Positions 1 to 12,105 of a stretch of DNA of 64,000 nucleotides are shown here, piece by piece (the stretch's first letter is position 1; each line of letters begins with the position of its first letter). The stretch lies in assembly GCA_964023275.1 (NCBI GenBank), contig OZ029929.1:124001-188000 (forward strand). Reading direction: 5' to 3'. The DNA comes from Norana najaformis. Taxonomy: Eukaryota; Annelida; Clitellata; Crassiclitellata; Hormogastridae. Made by a program: the position numbers and the translations under genes. Below the pieces are notes generated by a model. That model worked only from the letters and a program-made list of their open reading frames with translations, did no database searches and was not told where the DNA came from.

Positions 1-900
1 GAAGTATGATTAGCCGCGTTGTTTCTTTGAACGTCAATGGCATCGTTTAGTCTGTCCCTCCTTTTGCTCGCGTGTAGATTAAGCAGATGAAAGCAACGGC
101 CGAGCGACAAGCGCCGAGGGAGGGAGGGAGGGAAGGGGAGAAGAAAGGGTGACCGACCGACAGAGACATATGAATGAAGGACCGCTTTCTGTTCGCACTG
201 ATTCTAGCGTTGCTCTGTGGCGCCGCCATGTCCGTGCGACTGCGCAGCGGTGGACAGCCATGTTCAATGGACGCCTCTGTAGCCTTCTAAGTCCCTTTGC
301 AGATATCATTTGCTTCTAAATGGAATAACACATGATACTCACCTCCCTCCATCCATCCTTACCACCTCCCTCCTGCAGCTGATTCAATCTTTGTTTAATT
401 TTATAACGGTGGCTTTCATCGACATACTGAACGAATTAATTAACTCACCTAAGAATTAATTATAATTAAATTCACCAGAAGACAACAGTGGTCTCTGTTT
501 ATTGAAGAAACATTTCACATCAAATGAAGCCACAATTAGCATCAAAAATCGTACAAAATGGCTTACGCTCTTTAGAGTCGGTTATAATGGGTCTACTACA
601 AGACCGTCTAAGACACTAGTAATTGCCTGGCGAGATTAGATGCTTTCACAGAACAATAAACATGAAAACTGATTACATCTGAGCAAATGAAAGTCATTAA
701 TGAAGCTAAACAGAGATATACATAGAGTACGCGGTTCTTCGGACAGTTTCAAGCAGAGACTCTGTGCTGGGAGTCAAAGCATCTTTCAAAGACACGGCAC
801 CTGAAATTCCAGAGAACACATCATCACAATTTTAGAAACGACTGGTTGGATTGCAGAACTCATGACAGATCATACAGCGACTACCGCAATGACGCATGTC
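1..900. other. Left edge, no supported gene
   Basis: No coding exon could be supported here. A GC-rich patch at about 200-290 contains a CGCCGCCATG context on the plus strand, an ATGGCGGCG context on the minus strand (start at 229), and an NRF1-like CTGCGCAGC. It could be the promoter and first exon of a gene running off the left edge, but neither short frame has a clear splice donor or a recognisable domain. The stretch from about 300 to 900 is AT-rich and probably includes the 3' flank of the protease gene, whose stop codon is at 1305. Confidence 0.35.
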
Positions 901-920
901 TCTTGTGCACCGACCAGATT

Positions 921-1130
921 TTGCAAATCAAAGCGGGACCGACAGGGCATTCCATTGGAACAGTGAGGGCATTCCATAAAAACAGCAAGAGCATTACATT
1001 GGAACAGGAAGTGCATTCCACTGGAACAGAGAGGGCTTTCCATTGGGACAGTGAAGGCATTCCAGTGGGACTGAGAGGACACTCCACTGTAACAGAGAGG
1101 GCATTCCGTAGGGACAGACAAGTATTACAG
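921..1130. repeat. Diverged tandem repeat, about 20-24 bp unit
   Basis: The phrase 'gggcattccattggaacagtga' recurs about ten times with substitutions (for example gaagtgcattccactgg, gagggctttccattgg). It lies downstream of the protease stop codon and may be within its 3' UTR. All frames across it are open for some distance because of the repeat, not because it is coding. Confidence 0.7.
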
Positions 1131-1304
1131 TGAGTGCAATCCAGGTACAGAAACACAGACCACACCTGGAAAATCCAGTGACTCTGCCCGCAATCAGCAT
1201 AATTTCTACCATACAGCATTTCAAAGCAAAATCATGTATAGTAAGACATCAAAGTGATCATCAATCCAACCAAGGCATTTATATATAGTGCCTGTACCAA
1301 GGTG

Positions 1305-4300
1305 CTACATGAGAACAAAAGTGGCTGCCGTGGCAACGCCACAGTTGTTGTCCTTCTGCGACATGAGGACGTATCCGTCGTTTCCCCAATACGTCGACCA
1401 CGAGTTCTTGATCAGCCAATATGGCTCTCCATTCAGGACGCCATAGCCAACTGCTAGAACAGCATGGTCCAGCTGTTCCAGTTGACTCCCTGCAAATCAA
1501 CACAGATGACATACATTCAGTAAAACTTTGACGATGTTGCCTGCCTCTGTCTGTCTGTCACTTTTTGTTGCCTGCCTCTGTCTTTATGTCTCTCTCTCTC
1601 TTTCTGTTTCTCTGTCTCACTTTCTCTGTCTCTCCCGACATAGCATGCAGTTTCAAGGTCATTCACTGCACATTTATCAAGGCCTATGCAAAACAGGAAT
1701 TAATTTTCTTTAACTCAAAGTTTAAAAATGATGACAAGAAGCTCAGCAAAAAAAGCACACAGAGAGAGGATGAGAAAAAAGACGAGTAGAAGAGGAAGCA
1801 GAAAGCGGAAGCAGAAGCAGAAGCTCAAGATGATGGATGCAATTGATGAGACTGATTAGGCTGATGAGTCTGATGCCTGTGGTGGTTTACCGCAGTCGGG
1901 TTCATAGTAGACGCCGCTGGCATAGAAAGAGAGACTGCGATGCGAGGCATCGATTGCAACAGACACCGGACCGTTCTTGGCAATCGCCAGCCTCAGAGCA
2001 CCTAGGTCACCAGATGTAACGTTAACAAACGACTTCACAAAAGCCGTTGGCTTTGACTCCTTCGCATGACACAAACCGTCCTGCAAGACAATCACCCAAA
2101 ACAAACCGATATAACACCACACCTCTGGAATAAACTCACACCAGAATTATGACAATTATCTGATCCATCGTATGAACTCACCATCACCCCTTCACCCCTT
2201 GCAATCAATGTGCCAGTCTTTCACTCAAACCTAAAACATTCCTTGTCCACAAATCCTATCCTAATTCTTCCCTTGCTCCTTGTCACACTTTCCAGTTTAA
2301 TTCCTAACACCATCCACCATAGCCGTCTGACTGTCTGACTCTTGGATCCTGACCTGGAACTAAACCCTTCCTGCCAATGAGTTTTGTTTTGACTGAGACC
2401 CTGTGAAAAAGTTGGTTCCCGTGACTTTGCCTTCGTTGAGTGCAGTAGAAATCTTGAGCTTACAATTACAATAACAACAAAATTCAAAGAAAAACATAAA
2501 ACAGAAACTAAAGCATCAGACCATTTACCAGAAACTTCAACAGAGCTGATTGAATCGGATTTATAATGCATAACGTAATAAAGCCACAGACATTTATATG
2601 GCGGCTAGCAAAACCGTCTCAGAGACACTGCAGAGCGCAATAACACCATACCTTAACTTACAGGTACTTATCACAAACAAAACCAGTGGGGGGGTATATC
2701 TCACCTGTCCTAGGTATGGTCCGTAGGTCTCTTTGGAGGCCAATCCACTTTTCATGATCTCACCTGTCCTAGGTAGGGTGTGTAATCCACGCTTCATGAT
2801 CTCACCTGTCCTAGGTAGGGTGTGTAATCCACGTTTCATGATCTCACCTGTCCTAGGTAGGGTGTGTAATCCACGTTTCATGATCTCACCTGTCCTAGGT
2901 AGGGTGTGTAATCCACGTTTCATGATCTCACCTGTCCTAGGTAGGGTGTGTAATCCACGTTTCATGATCTCACCTGTCCTAGGTAGGGTGTGTAATCCAC
3001 GTTTCATGATCTCACCTGTCCTAGGTAGGGTGTGTAATCCACGTTTCATGATCTCACCTGTCCTAGGTAGGGTGTGTAATCCACGTTTTATGATCTCACC
3101 TGTCCTAGGTAGGGTGTGTAATCCACATTTCATGATCTCACCTGTCCTAGGTAGGGTGTGTAATCCACGTTTCATGATCTCACCTGTCCTAGGTAGGGTG
3201 TGTAATCCACGTTTCATGATCTCACCTGTCCTAGGTAGGGTGTGTAATCCACGTTTCATGATCTCACCTGTCCTAGGTAGGGTGTGTAATCCACGTTTCA
3301 TGATCTCACCTGTCCTAGGTAGGGTGTGTAATCCACGTTTCATGATCTCACCTGTCCTAGGTAGGGTGTGTAATCCACGTTTCATGATCTCACCTGTCCT
3401 AGGTAGGGTGTGTAATCCACGTTTCATGATCTCACCTGTCCTAGGTAGGGTGTGTAATCCACGTTTCATGATCTCACCTGTCCTAGGTAGGGTGTGTAAT
3501 CCACGTTTCATGATCTCATCTCACTGGTCCTAGGTAGGGTGTGTAATCCACGTTTCATGATCTCACCTGTCCTAGGTAGGGTGTGTAATCCACATTTCAT
3601 GATCTCACCTGTCCTAGGTAGGGTGTGTAATCCACGTTTCATGATCTCACTGGTCCTAGGTAGGGTGTGTAATCCACGTTTTATGATCTCACCTGTCCTA
3701 GGTAGGGTGTGTAATCCACGTTTCATGATCTCACTGGTCCTAGGTAGGGTGTGTAATCCACGTTTCATGATCACACCTGTCCTAGGTAGGGTGTGTAATC
3801 CACGTTTCATGATCTCACCTGTCCTAGGTAGGGTGTGTAATCCACGCTTCATGATCTCACCTGTCCTAGGTAGGGTGTGTAATCCATGTTTCATGATCTC
3901 ACCTGTCCTAGGTAGGGTGTGTAATCCACGCTTCATGATCACACCTGTCCTAGGTAGGGTGTGTAATCCACGTTTCATGATCTCATCTGTCCTAGGTAGG
4001 GTGTGTAATCCACGTTTCATGATCTCACCTGTCCTAGGTAGGGTGTGTAATCCACGTTTCATGATCTCACCTGTCCTAGGTAGGGTGTGTAATCCACGTT
4101 TCATGTTTCATGATCGTTTCATGATCCACCTGTCCTAGGTAGGGTGTGTAATCCACGTTTCATGATCTCACCTGTCCTAGGTAGGGTGTGTAATCCACGT
4201 TTCATGATCTCACCTGTCCTAGGTAGGGTGTGTAATCCATGTTTCATGATCTCACCTGTCCTAGGTAGGGTGTGTAATCCACGCTTCATGATCACACCTG

Positions 4301-7300
4301 TCCTAGGTAGGGTGTGTAATCCACGTTTCATGATCTCACCTGTCCTAGGTAGGGTGTGTAATCCACGTTTCATGATCTCACCTGTCCTAGGTAGGGTGTG
4401 TAATCCACGTTTCATGATCTCACCTGTCCTAGGTAGGGTGTGTAATCCACGTTTCATGATCACACCTGTCCTAGGTAGGGTGTGTAATCCACGTTTCATC
4501 ATCTCACCTGTCCTAGGTATGGTCCGTAGGTCTCTTCTGAGGCCAGTCCATGTTTCATGATCCACTGGTAGGCACGGAAGTCTTCGCCACCGTCACAGGC
4601 ATTGTTGCCTTCGCCCCAACTACAGTCAATCAATTCCTGCTGAGACAGCCTCACCAATTCACCCATCTACAACAGAAAATGAAATCACTCACCATCATCT
4701 GAAGCGTTTCTACGTTTGTCGAAATCATATAACAGAACTCGTAAATAAAAGAAGAAACGTTATTATGGTGAAAAAAAATAACAAGAAAAGAGAAAGAAGA
4801 AATAAAGGAAAAGTGGAGAAGAGGAGAGATGGAGCGACCCAACCCACAGCACTTGCCTTAAGGAAGTAAGCGCCTTCAACTGCACCGGTTGTTCCAAAGC
4901 TCCAGCAAGATCCACAGACTGCCTGATCCTTAACTGGAGTCACAGCCCCTACCAACACAATGCATCACAGGTTCATCAACATGCAAATACATTTACATAC
5001 TAATTGCTCTAAAGTACCAGCAAGACCACAAGAAAACCATTTTGAATTACCACAGATGATGACCACTACAATTGACCACTAAGAATGACCACTGCAAATG
5101 ACCAAGTGTTGAGAATGACCATTGTGAATGACTGCTGATGATGACCACTGCAAACAACCACTCAGAATGACCACTGTGAATGACCAAGTGTTGAGATGGA
5201 CCATTGTGAATGGCCGCTGATGATGACCACTGAAAATGACCATTGAGAATGACCATTGAAGATGACCATTGAGGTGGCAACTGACCACTTAGCCTCCAGT
5301 CGAGGTGGTCAGGGATATCATTGTTGTTGTACTGTGACTTATCAAACGGAAGTCCGCCATTGTATCCGGTGGAGCGTAACCGTCCGCGCATCATCCTCAT
5401 CTCGTCGTCCGTCCAATCGGCCAAATGATTGACAGCCAAGCTGTAGCCAAGGGACGCACGATTCTTGGAATGAATGAACCTGTTATTCACCAGAGCACAA
5501 CAAACAAAACCACCTGTTTAATAAACACAATTAATTCAACCAAAACATCCGACACTGTTTATATATCAGGCCATAAATTCAGTGATTTCTAAGAACGTCT
5601 GCATTTGAAAAACAGGCATCCGAATAAATCACTTTATTTAACTGAAAGAAGACTTATCATAATCGTAAGCTCGAAATTTCTAAAGAAAGATAAGTCGCAG
5701 TAACCAGCTTACTCACAGACGCTCAGTCAAAACAAAATCGATAGGCAGAAAGGAATCGGTTACAGGTCAAGATCCAAGAGTCAGGCAGGGAAGCTCAGAG
5801 GGCTATGGTGGGTGGTGTTTGGAACTGAACTTAAGAGGTAAATGACCAAAAGAACTAAATGACCAAAACAGGCAAATAACTGAAAGGGGTATTTGAAAGA
5901 AGTACTTGACCTAAATGTCCAAAACAGGCAAATAACTGAAAGGGGTATTTGAAAGAAGTACTTGACCTAAATGACCAAAACAGGCAAATAACTGAAAGGG
6001 GTATTTGAAAGAAGTACTTGACCAAAAGTGGTAAATAACCGAAAGAGGTAATTAAAAGAGGTAAATGACCGTAGGTTGTTGTGAAAGATGTGTTTCCTCT
6101 GAGTGTGTTCATGGTCATCCTTGTAATTCTTTTCGTGCTCTGCTTTGAAGGAGTGGAAGACTTTGTCGATGTGGCAGTTGGCGTCTGAACTGTGGATATA
6201 TTCGCGCATGGGGTTCATTGCCAAACAGTGACCCTCGTGACCCGGTCCAGGAAAGCCAGCACAGGTCAAGTCTAAACAAGAACACAAGAACAAGCCAGCA
6301 CTCAGCTGCAAGTGCCAATAAAGCTTCAGGCTTATTAACAGGCAATTTAAGAAGGAAATCAAGTCCAGAATCAATCAAGCAATCAATCAATCAGTAAATT
6401 ACAAGTGCAAGGTCTCCCTCCTCCATCAATTGCATTTAATATTAGATTGCATATCAGATGCAACAGTCCCTTTGAAAGTCGTTTGCACATTGGAAAAGAC
6501 AGATGCAATGAACCTTTCTTCCCTCCCTCCCCCTCTCTCTATCTCTGTTTCTCTGCACCTGATTCAACGAAACCATACATTTATATGGCGCCAGCTGAGC
6601 AGAGCACAGCTTACTTGATGGAGTGCGGAAGTTTTCGTCCGGCAGAGACTGACAGGCTTTGAACAGAGTGTAGTCGATGTAGTATTTGTCGTAGTGTGAG
6701 CCAAGCAGAGTGTCGTAGCCAACCATTTCATAGCGAACTGGGTCTTTGCTGTCGACAGCTTGATAGAACGTATAGACGTTCTTCTTTTGGCCGATCTTTT
6801 TGACGTCCTGCCAGACGGAACAATTCTTACCAGCCTTCATTTTATAGCCAATCATCTGCAAATTAACAAAACCATTATTATTAACCATGCCCTCATCACC
6901 ACCATCACCACCAACCCTGCCAGAACTATCTCTTACCTGGAAATCCATCAGCTCAATCTTTAATCTGTAATCCCATCAGATCCATCTCTTACAAGGAACC
7001 CTCTCAGATCTATCTCTTGCCTGGAAACTCATCAGATCCATCTCTTACCTGAAATCCCGCCAGGTCCGGTAGAAGTGCCTGAGGCACGACTACGTTGCTC
7101 TCTGTTCCATTGACGAGGAAACAGTGCTTGACATTGACAAAGTCTTCGGTTGTCATTGGAGCGATCTTGTAGCTCTGGCCAAAGTTCTTGACTCCGTCTC
7201 CTCCGATCTGATACGTCTGAACCAAATCTATCATCAGAAACCACATTAAATCTATTATTGAATACAGCTGGCAGTTAGAATGTAACCACACATCATAGTT

Positions 7301-7990
7301 CCCCACCTGACTGGATGCTTCAAACAGTCTGCAAAAGGACCAAAAAAAACAAACAAATTAAACAGACAAAAACGTATCCATCAACCAACATCATTTATTG
7401 GCATTCGACAGTTGTTGTTCAACTGGTGACTGCAGATATCACCTCATCTGGAGTCCTTTCATTTGAAGCACCATCGCAATCGTAATCTCTAAATTTCTAA
7501 AGCACTACTTTGAAGCTAAGGGCATCAGCTTGTTCACGAGCACTGCTTCAATTCAGTGAGGTTGTCCAAAGATGCCATGTAAAGAACCAAGTCAACTGCC
7601 AGAAGACCAGAGAAAGAAGAGGAAGGAGCCGTTAGAGTGGGTTGCTTTTAACCCGACAGAAATGAAAAGGCAGCACCATCAGAGACATACAGCTGAGCAA
7701 CAGACTTGACATAAAATATTACCTCTACGAACCAAAAACAATGCATTTAACAAGACACCACTTCAGGGCATCAAGGGACAACAAATAAAAAGTAATCAAC
7801 TACCATAGTAATCAACGCGACTTCGATTCTTCTTCGCTTCAAAGTAACCAACAAATGGTTCGTTGATTTCTGCATAAGGAAGTCGCAAAACGCCAGACAC
7901 AGAGTAGCAGTCTGGCCATTGCGGTGAGGTGGTTGCATGTCCAGCAACAACAAAAGCAATGACCAACAGCAGGCAACAACCTACAAACAT
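1305..7990 (-). CDS. Secreted papain-like cysteine protease, counting factor associated protein D type
   Basis: A C1A-family cysteine peptidase with an extra N-terminal domain and an I29 propeptide, as in counting-factor-associated-protein-D and digestive cysteine proteinase-like proteins. Coding exons from 5' to 3': 7990-7804, 7328-7312 (17-nt microexon, least certain), 7216-7049, 6855-6615, 6271-6070, 5479-5289, 4948-4857, 4666-4508, 2080-1891, 1489-1305. All phases match, giving 543 aa. Residues 1-18 form a hydrophobic signal peptide ([17 protein letters not shown]). A conserved [10 protein letters not shown] segment follows. The I29 inhibitor domain lies at about 225-300. The peptidase domain starts at about 336 with Gln345, catalytic Cys351 in CGSCW, His491 in [11 protein letters not shown], and Asn511 in KNSW. 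It probably acts in lysosomes or is secreted for digestion. Oddities are a GC donor at 4856 and a donor-bearing minisatellite after exon 8. Confidence 0.93.
2225..2480 (-). repeat. SINE family B copy
   Basis: One of at least seven copies of a roughly 230-bp interspersed repeat. It is recognised by 'ctcagtcaaaacaaaat', 'aagagtcaggcagg' and 'tatggtgg(a/g)tggtgttt' (here in reverse complement). The others are near 5660-5835 (+), 11880-12100 (-), 34890-35000 (+, partial), 36510-36720 (+), 51740-52000 (-), 54230-54420 (-) and 60075-60330 (+). The repeat starts with a GTAATCGTAAACTCGAAATTTC type head. No clear tRNA boxes were seen, so calling it a SINE is an inference from size and dispersal. Confidence 0.7.
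2706..4545 (-). repeat. 42-bp minisatellite made of an exon end plus its splice donor
   Basis: About 43 units of 42 bp, mostly identical or one to three bases different, occupy most of the intron between protease exons 8 and 9. On the gene strand each unit contains CTAGGACAG|GTGAG, the same bases as the exon 8 end and its donor at 4508/4507. The true exon lies at the upper edge. A second copy of the exon end (encoding [14 protein letters not shown] and the donor) closes the array at about 2706-2760. The unit looks like this exon end with about 20 bases removed. Because 42 is divisible by 3, both strands stay open over long stretches, which should not be read as coding. Confidence 0.95.
4857..4948 (-). 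CDS. Protease exon 7: catalytic cysteine, GC donor
   Basis: A 92-nt exon encoding [18 protein letters not shown], with the oxyanion-hole Gln and the catalytic Cys of the papain family. It ends in FLK at CTTAAG|GCAAGT. The only join that keeps the family sequence continuous (FLK followed by [10 protein letters not shown]) uses a GC dinucleotide as the donor, with a strong match to the rest of the U1 consensus. Confidence 0.88.
5060..5286 (-). repeat. Short tandem repeat starting at the exon 6 donor
   Basis: Repeats of the type GAATGACCATTGTGAATGACC (plus strand), with roughly 13-bp sub-units, begin right at the donor of protease exon 6 (5288, AA|GTGGTC). On the gene strand most units carry AGTGGTCA, nearly the same as the donor itself. 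It ends about 95 bp before the acceptor of exon 7 at 4949. Confidence 0.75.
5655..5835 (+). repeat. SINE family B copy
   Basis: Plus-oriented copy inside a protease intron, with the ATAATCGTAAGCTCGAAATT head, the CTCAGTCAAAACAAAATCG core and the GGTGGGTGGTGTTTGG end. It runs straight into the tandem repeat below exon 5. Confidence 0.7.
5838..6068 (-). repeat. About 60-70-bp tandem repeat starting at the exon 5 donor
   Basis: Three near-identical copies of a unit containing ATGACCAAAACAGGCAAATA and CTGAAAGGGGTATTTGAAAG run from about 5840 to 6010 and continue as shorter, diverged units up to the donor of protease exon 5 at 6069. On the gene strand the donor reads CG|GTCATTTACC, and the repeat units contain GGTCATTTAGGTC, so donor and repeat share sequence. 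Confidence 0.75.
7480..7665 (+). repeat. SINE family A copy
   Basis: A roughly 180-bp repeat with 'ttcacgagcactgc', 'gttgtccaaagatgccatgt', 'gccagaagaccagagaaag' and 'gttagagtgggtt'. Sister copies lie at about 24630-24810 and 59740-59940, all on the plus strand. It lies in the first intron of the protease gene. Confidence 0.7.
7804..7990 (-). CDS. Protease exon 1: signal peptide and N-terminal domain start
   Basis: The ATG at 7988-7990 opens a 62-codon exon with a hydrophobic signal peptide followed by [17 protein letters not shown], a conserved block of this family. It ends in phase 1 at TATG|GTAG. The bases just after the ATG (TTTGTAG) resemble a splice acceptor, so an upstream first exon is possible, but the frame from this ATG gives a good signal peptide and was kept. 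Confidence 0.85.
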
Positions 7991-9000
7991 ACCAAATGAA
8001 AAGTCATCATATGAAAAGCTGCATAAAATGAAAACAAATCAAAGTCCAGCGAAAACAGGAAGTGGCGCCATCTTCAGACGCAGTGTATAGCCTAAGTTTC
8101 AACAGAAGAACGCGCCCATCAGACGTTTTCACTTTCCTGCCAAATGTCTTCTGAATTCAGAAGCGTCAAAAAAGCACCACATATTATTCTAGAATAATGC
8201 TTTTGTAAATGTCCCTGATGCATTAATGCGTGCATCATATGACTAAATGAAACCCTTCGCGTGGCTTCGAGTAAAATCAACTGTGGACTTGTGGCTTCTT
8301 AAGCTACGTCATGTGGATCGCTTCCAGCTAGAGAAATCGGCTAAAAATTCAACCCCGGTACAAGGCCATACGGTCGCTACAGAAAACCGCGTGCATTTAC
8401 ATTTACTCCCAACCCACTGAATTTCACATAACGATTTGTGGCCGAGGAGCGACCAAAACAACCGGGTCAGCAGGTTTAACCTCGTAAACAGTCCTTATTA
8501 ACTTACACAATAAAGGCATTCTATGATCTGATTCTAAAATGCTTCAAAAACTCTACCTTTCGCATCCATTCTGTCGATCATCAATTTCACAAAGCCTGAC
8601 AAAACTAACAAAAAATCAAATTATGACAGAAATTCCAAACACAGCGCGTGATCGCAAACCAATACCGTATTCTTCTCAAGTGAAGCTCCTCATCAAACGC
8701 AAACGCAACTTCAAAAATGCACAAAAACGAATAATTAAGCTTCGATTTTAATTGATTAAATAAGCGTCGTCGTGTTACGTAAAATATTTAAACGCATATA
8801 ATATCTTTATTTTATTGCTTGAGATAATTAAAACATTTATTCCATTTTTTTAAATTAAATTAATAATGTAAACCCGTTATTAAACGGTCATATGACGGGC
8901 TCCCTTTCGTCATTTTACAATAATTGTCAGTAAAGTAGGCTTAGCTCAACATCTGGCGAATGAAAGAAAAACGAAAATGATGTTGTGTTGTTTGCTTTTA
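7991..9000. other. Protease upstream flank, no gene seen
   Basis: The region 5' of the protease start. It holds part of SINE family F at about 8330-8400 (phrase 'acaaggccatacggtcgctac') and is otherwise AT-rich. No exon with a supported splice site was found. A 70-codon open frame at 8539-8751 has no recognisable features and is probably chance. Confidence 0.5.
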
Positions 9001-11879
9001 TTCGGTCGATGACACCACTTTTGCATGACATATGCCGGCATATATGGAAATGTCTGCGTGAATTTTCATTTATGTTTAAAATAAAATAAAATTTGTTTCT
9101 TCATCTTGGATTTATCTTTGAAATAGAATAAATAAATACAAATAAATTTTAGGAATAAAGAAAGTGTAAATAATTAATTTATCCTAAAGGAAAACATTTA
9201 AGAAAAATATAGTTTATATACCACATTTATTGATGAAGCTGCAGACTCTTGAACGGACAGACACGAAAATTGTTAAGAAGAACCACACCATCATTTTTGA
9301 CTTGTCATTAATTTTTATCCGCCTCTAAAGATGGGGCGTTATTCGAATGTTAAACTCTGTGCTGAATGGCCGAAGGGATATTTATCTAGCGTCATTTTAC
9401 CAATAACCTTATTTAAATGAGGATCTATTAAGTTGGTAATTCTATTGCTCCATTCTGAAACAGTCTGGCGCCATATGAATCCATGACCTAATAACTGACT
9501 TCCCTCGCGGTCGGCTGAATTATATGGATGGCTACTGGTGAGGAGTTAAACATTCGGCTAAACCAGAGCTACAGCTGATGAATATGGAGACCATTTATAG
9601 GAAAAACTTGTACAGTAACTCGTTCTTTAGGTCATGACCCCGGACTGTGCCATTTGACCACACTAGTCAGTCTGAATGACACATCGCGCATTAGCGAACA
9701 GGACCATGCCAGAGCTCTACAAGTCATAGTATCTTACCTCAAAAGAGGTTAGAAAGGTTCAGCTGGACGCCGATGATAATGATTCGGTACTATTTGTGCA
9801 TGCCATCTGCCGAATAGAAAAACCAGCGCAAATTTTTATTTATGTTTAAATAAGACAAAATCTGTTATTTCTTTCTTCATTATTTATAAAATAAAAGACA
9901 AAAATATACATGATTTGAGAAACACAGACAGTCTTAAAGTAATTGATGCCTGTTAGGAAACATTTAAGAATAAAATTGTTCTTCTACCACAATAAATGAA
10001 AATACAATTAATTTTTGAAGAGATTTTAAAAATCGCCAACGAAATTATCAATTCTACTTTTGAATATATAAATTTTCCGCTGCTTAATAGGCAAACTATT
10101 CTAAAACTAAATCTAATTCTAAATGCGGAGTGTCAAAATGAATATCAAGTCTTTCAGTTAAGTCCACTGAGGTCACGACTCGGAACCTGCCCTTTGATCA
10201 CATGTGTGTCAGATGGCAGCTGAATCTAATTTAGGATGTCGTTAAACACTGGGAACTTGTGAGCCGATATATTTTACAGGCGAATTAAGCTGTCAGTCTA
10301 CTATTTGCTTTTATCAAAATTCCGTTTTAACCTACGTCTGTAATCGTTCAGTTGTAGTACATATAAGGCATGTGCGCTCGGCATAAATAAATAAAGGCAC
10401 ATTACTTGCTTACTTACTTACTTGCATGAGTTTCAGATAAGATTCAATTAGATTAGATAGGTTATATTAGGAGAATAAAGTAGAACTGTGTTCCTGAACA
10501 ATACGTCTTCCATGCCATCTACCGAATAACAATGCAAACATGACAACTGCGATTATTTCCTAAATTAATATTAATGCTTAATAATATCACGCTTACTTTT
10601 CCAGATTTCCGTTGGAAATTAAACAAAATAAATACAAGAGTTTGAAAAACAACGATAGTTTTCTGAATAATAATCTCTTTTTGAAAGAACACATTTAATA
10701 TCGGCATCCTATTGACACCAGATTCGTAAAAAACAACGGATCTATTTAAAAGAATGGACAACGAAACGGGACAATCCAAAGTATACTTAAGAAATAACAA
10801 ATTTTAGCCGCCGTTAACAGGCGAATAATAATAATAGTAATAATAATAAATAAATAAAGAGAAATAAAGGAAAATCAGTTCTTGTTCAAAGCGTCGAGTT
10901 TGCGTACAGGTGTGCGCAGAATATTTATGAGGTGCCAGTAGTTCAATGGCTTCATTTGAATGTCCATAATCTTATATTAACCAGTTGTTGAATATGATCC
11001 AAACAATTTAAACTAAATCTTCCTTACCAGCCACTTCAAACTGTACTTTACTTCCATTCGGTAGGTGGTAGCAGCCTAAAATAGACTCAGATATACTGCG
11101 TAAGTCTCAATAAATATACTTTTGAAAGCCACGATAAGCAACATAAATATTTTCTCACACTTGCTCCAACTCTCGGAGAATAATATATTTGCTTTAAATA
11201 CACGCAGTAGAGCTACATTTTAGCTGTACACTTGTGCCATGCCATCTAGCGAATAAAGCAAAGGAATCATAACAACGCTTCTACACACATTTTCATTACG
11301 CCGTATGTTTAACTGTGACGAATTCCGCTAATTTTCTGTATTGATGCTCGTAAAAAGACAAGATATACGAATTTTAGAAACACCAATAGTGTTTCTGAAT
11401 AATTATAAGTGTTTAAAAAGAACATTTAAGATTAGCAATATTATGACATCACATTCGTCCGGTTATATTGAACTTTTCAACACCTGAACAGCAAAACTGT
11501 CGCGATATAGTTGAAGAAGACGTTAATAAACTTTTTCCGCCAGAACAGGCGTATAATAAGCAAATAATAATAATAACAATAATAATAAAGAGCGTTCAGT
11601 GGAGTGCCTTGCCGGGTCCTGTGTCCAGATGCCCACTCCTTGGGCAAAGACCATCATCAACCTTTGGATTCGATTGGTTTAGATGTACACCCAGCGACTG
11701 GTGACTTGGCTTTGCTCAGTCGATGGATATGAGCATCATGCTAAGAATAGCTTTTCAGGCCGTTATCACTTATCGGATTTCTGGCCTGTTTTATTTCCGT
11801 AAAATGAACCATGGTAACAATTCAGCATTGATCCTATCGCTGAATTTTGTCCTGGGCTTTCGTCTCCCCATTAGAAAAA

Positions 11880-12105
11880 TAGATCTACTATTCTTCCCCT
11901 TATCTATCCTGCAGATCCAATTCCAAACACTACCCATCGTAACCGCCTGGCTGTCTGCCTGCCTGACTCATGGATCTTGACCTCAGGAACCGAACCCTTG
12001 CCCATTGATTTTGTTTTGACTGAGCGCCTGTGAATAAGCTGGTTCACGCGACTTAGCTTCCGTTGGGCGCTGTAGAAATCTCGAGTTTACGATTATGACG
12101 ACTCG
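11880..12105 (-). repeat. SINE family B copy
   Basis: Reverse-complement copy containing 'tgattttgttttgactgag' and 'gggcgctgtagaaatctcgag'. It lies in the gene-free stretch between the protease gene and the HIPK gene. Confidence 0.7.

Noticed and set aside
47..229. Minus-strand frame starting MAAPQSNARIS
   Set aside because: Good start context, but low-complexity continuation, no donor and no recognisable domain. Kept only as a possible first exon of a gene outside the window.
2706..4545. Possible CRISPR-like array
   Set aside because: Units are contiguous with no unique spacers, the genome is plainly eukaryotic, and the repeat derives from an exon border.
2594..4565. Long open frames on both strands across the 42-bp repeat (up to 305 codons)
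   Set aside because: The unit length is a multiple of three and lacks stops, so frames are open by arithmetic. The true gene reads through only the exon end at 4508.
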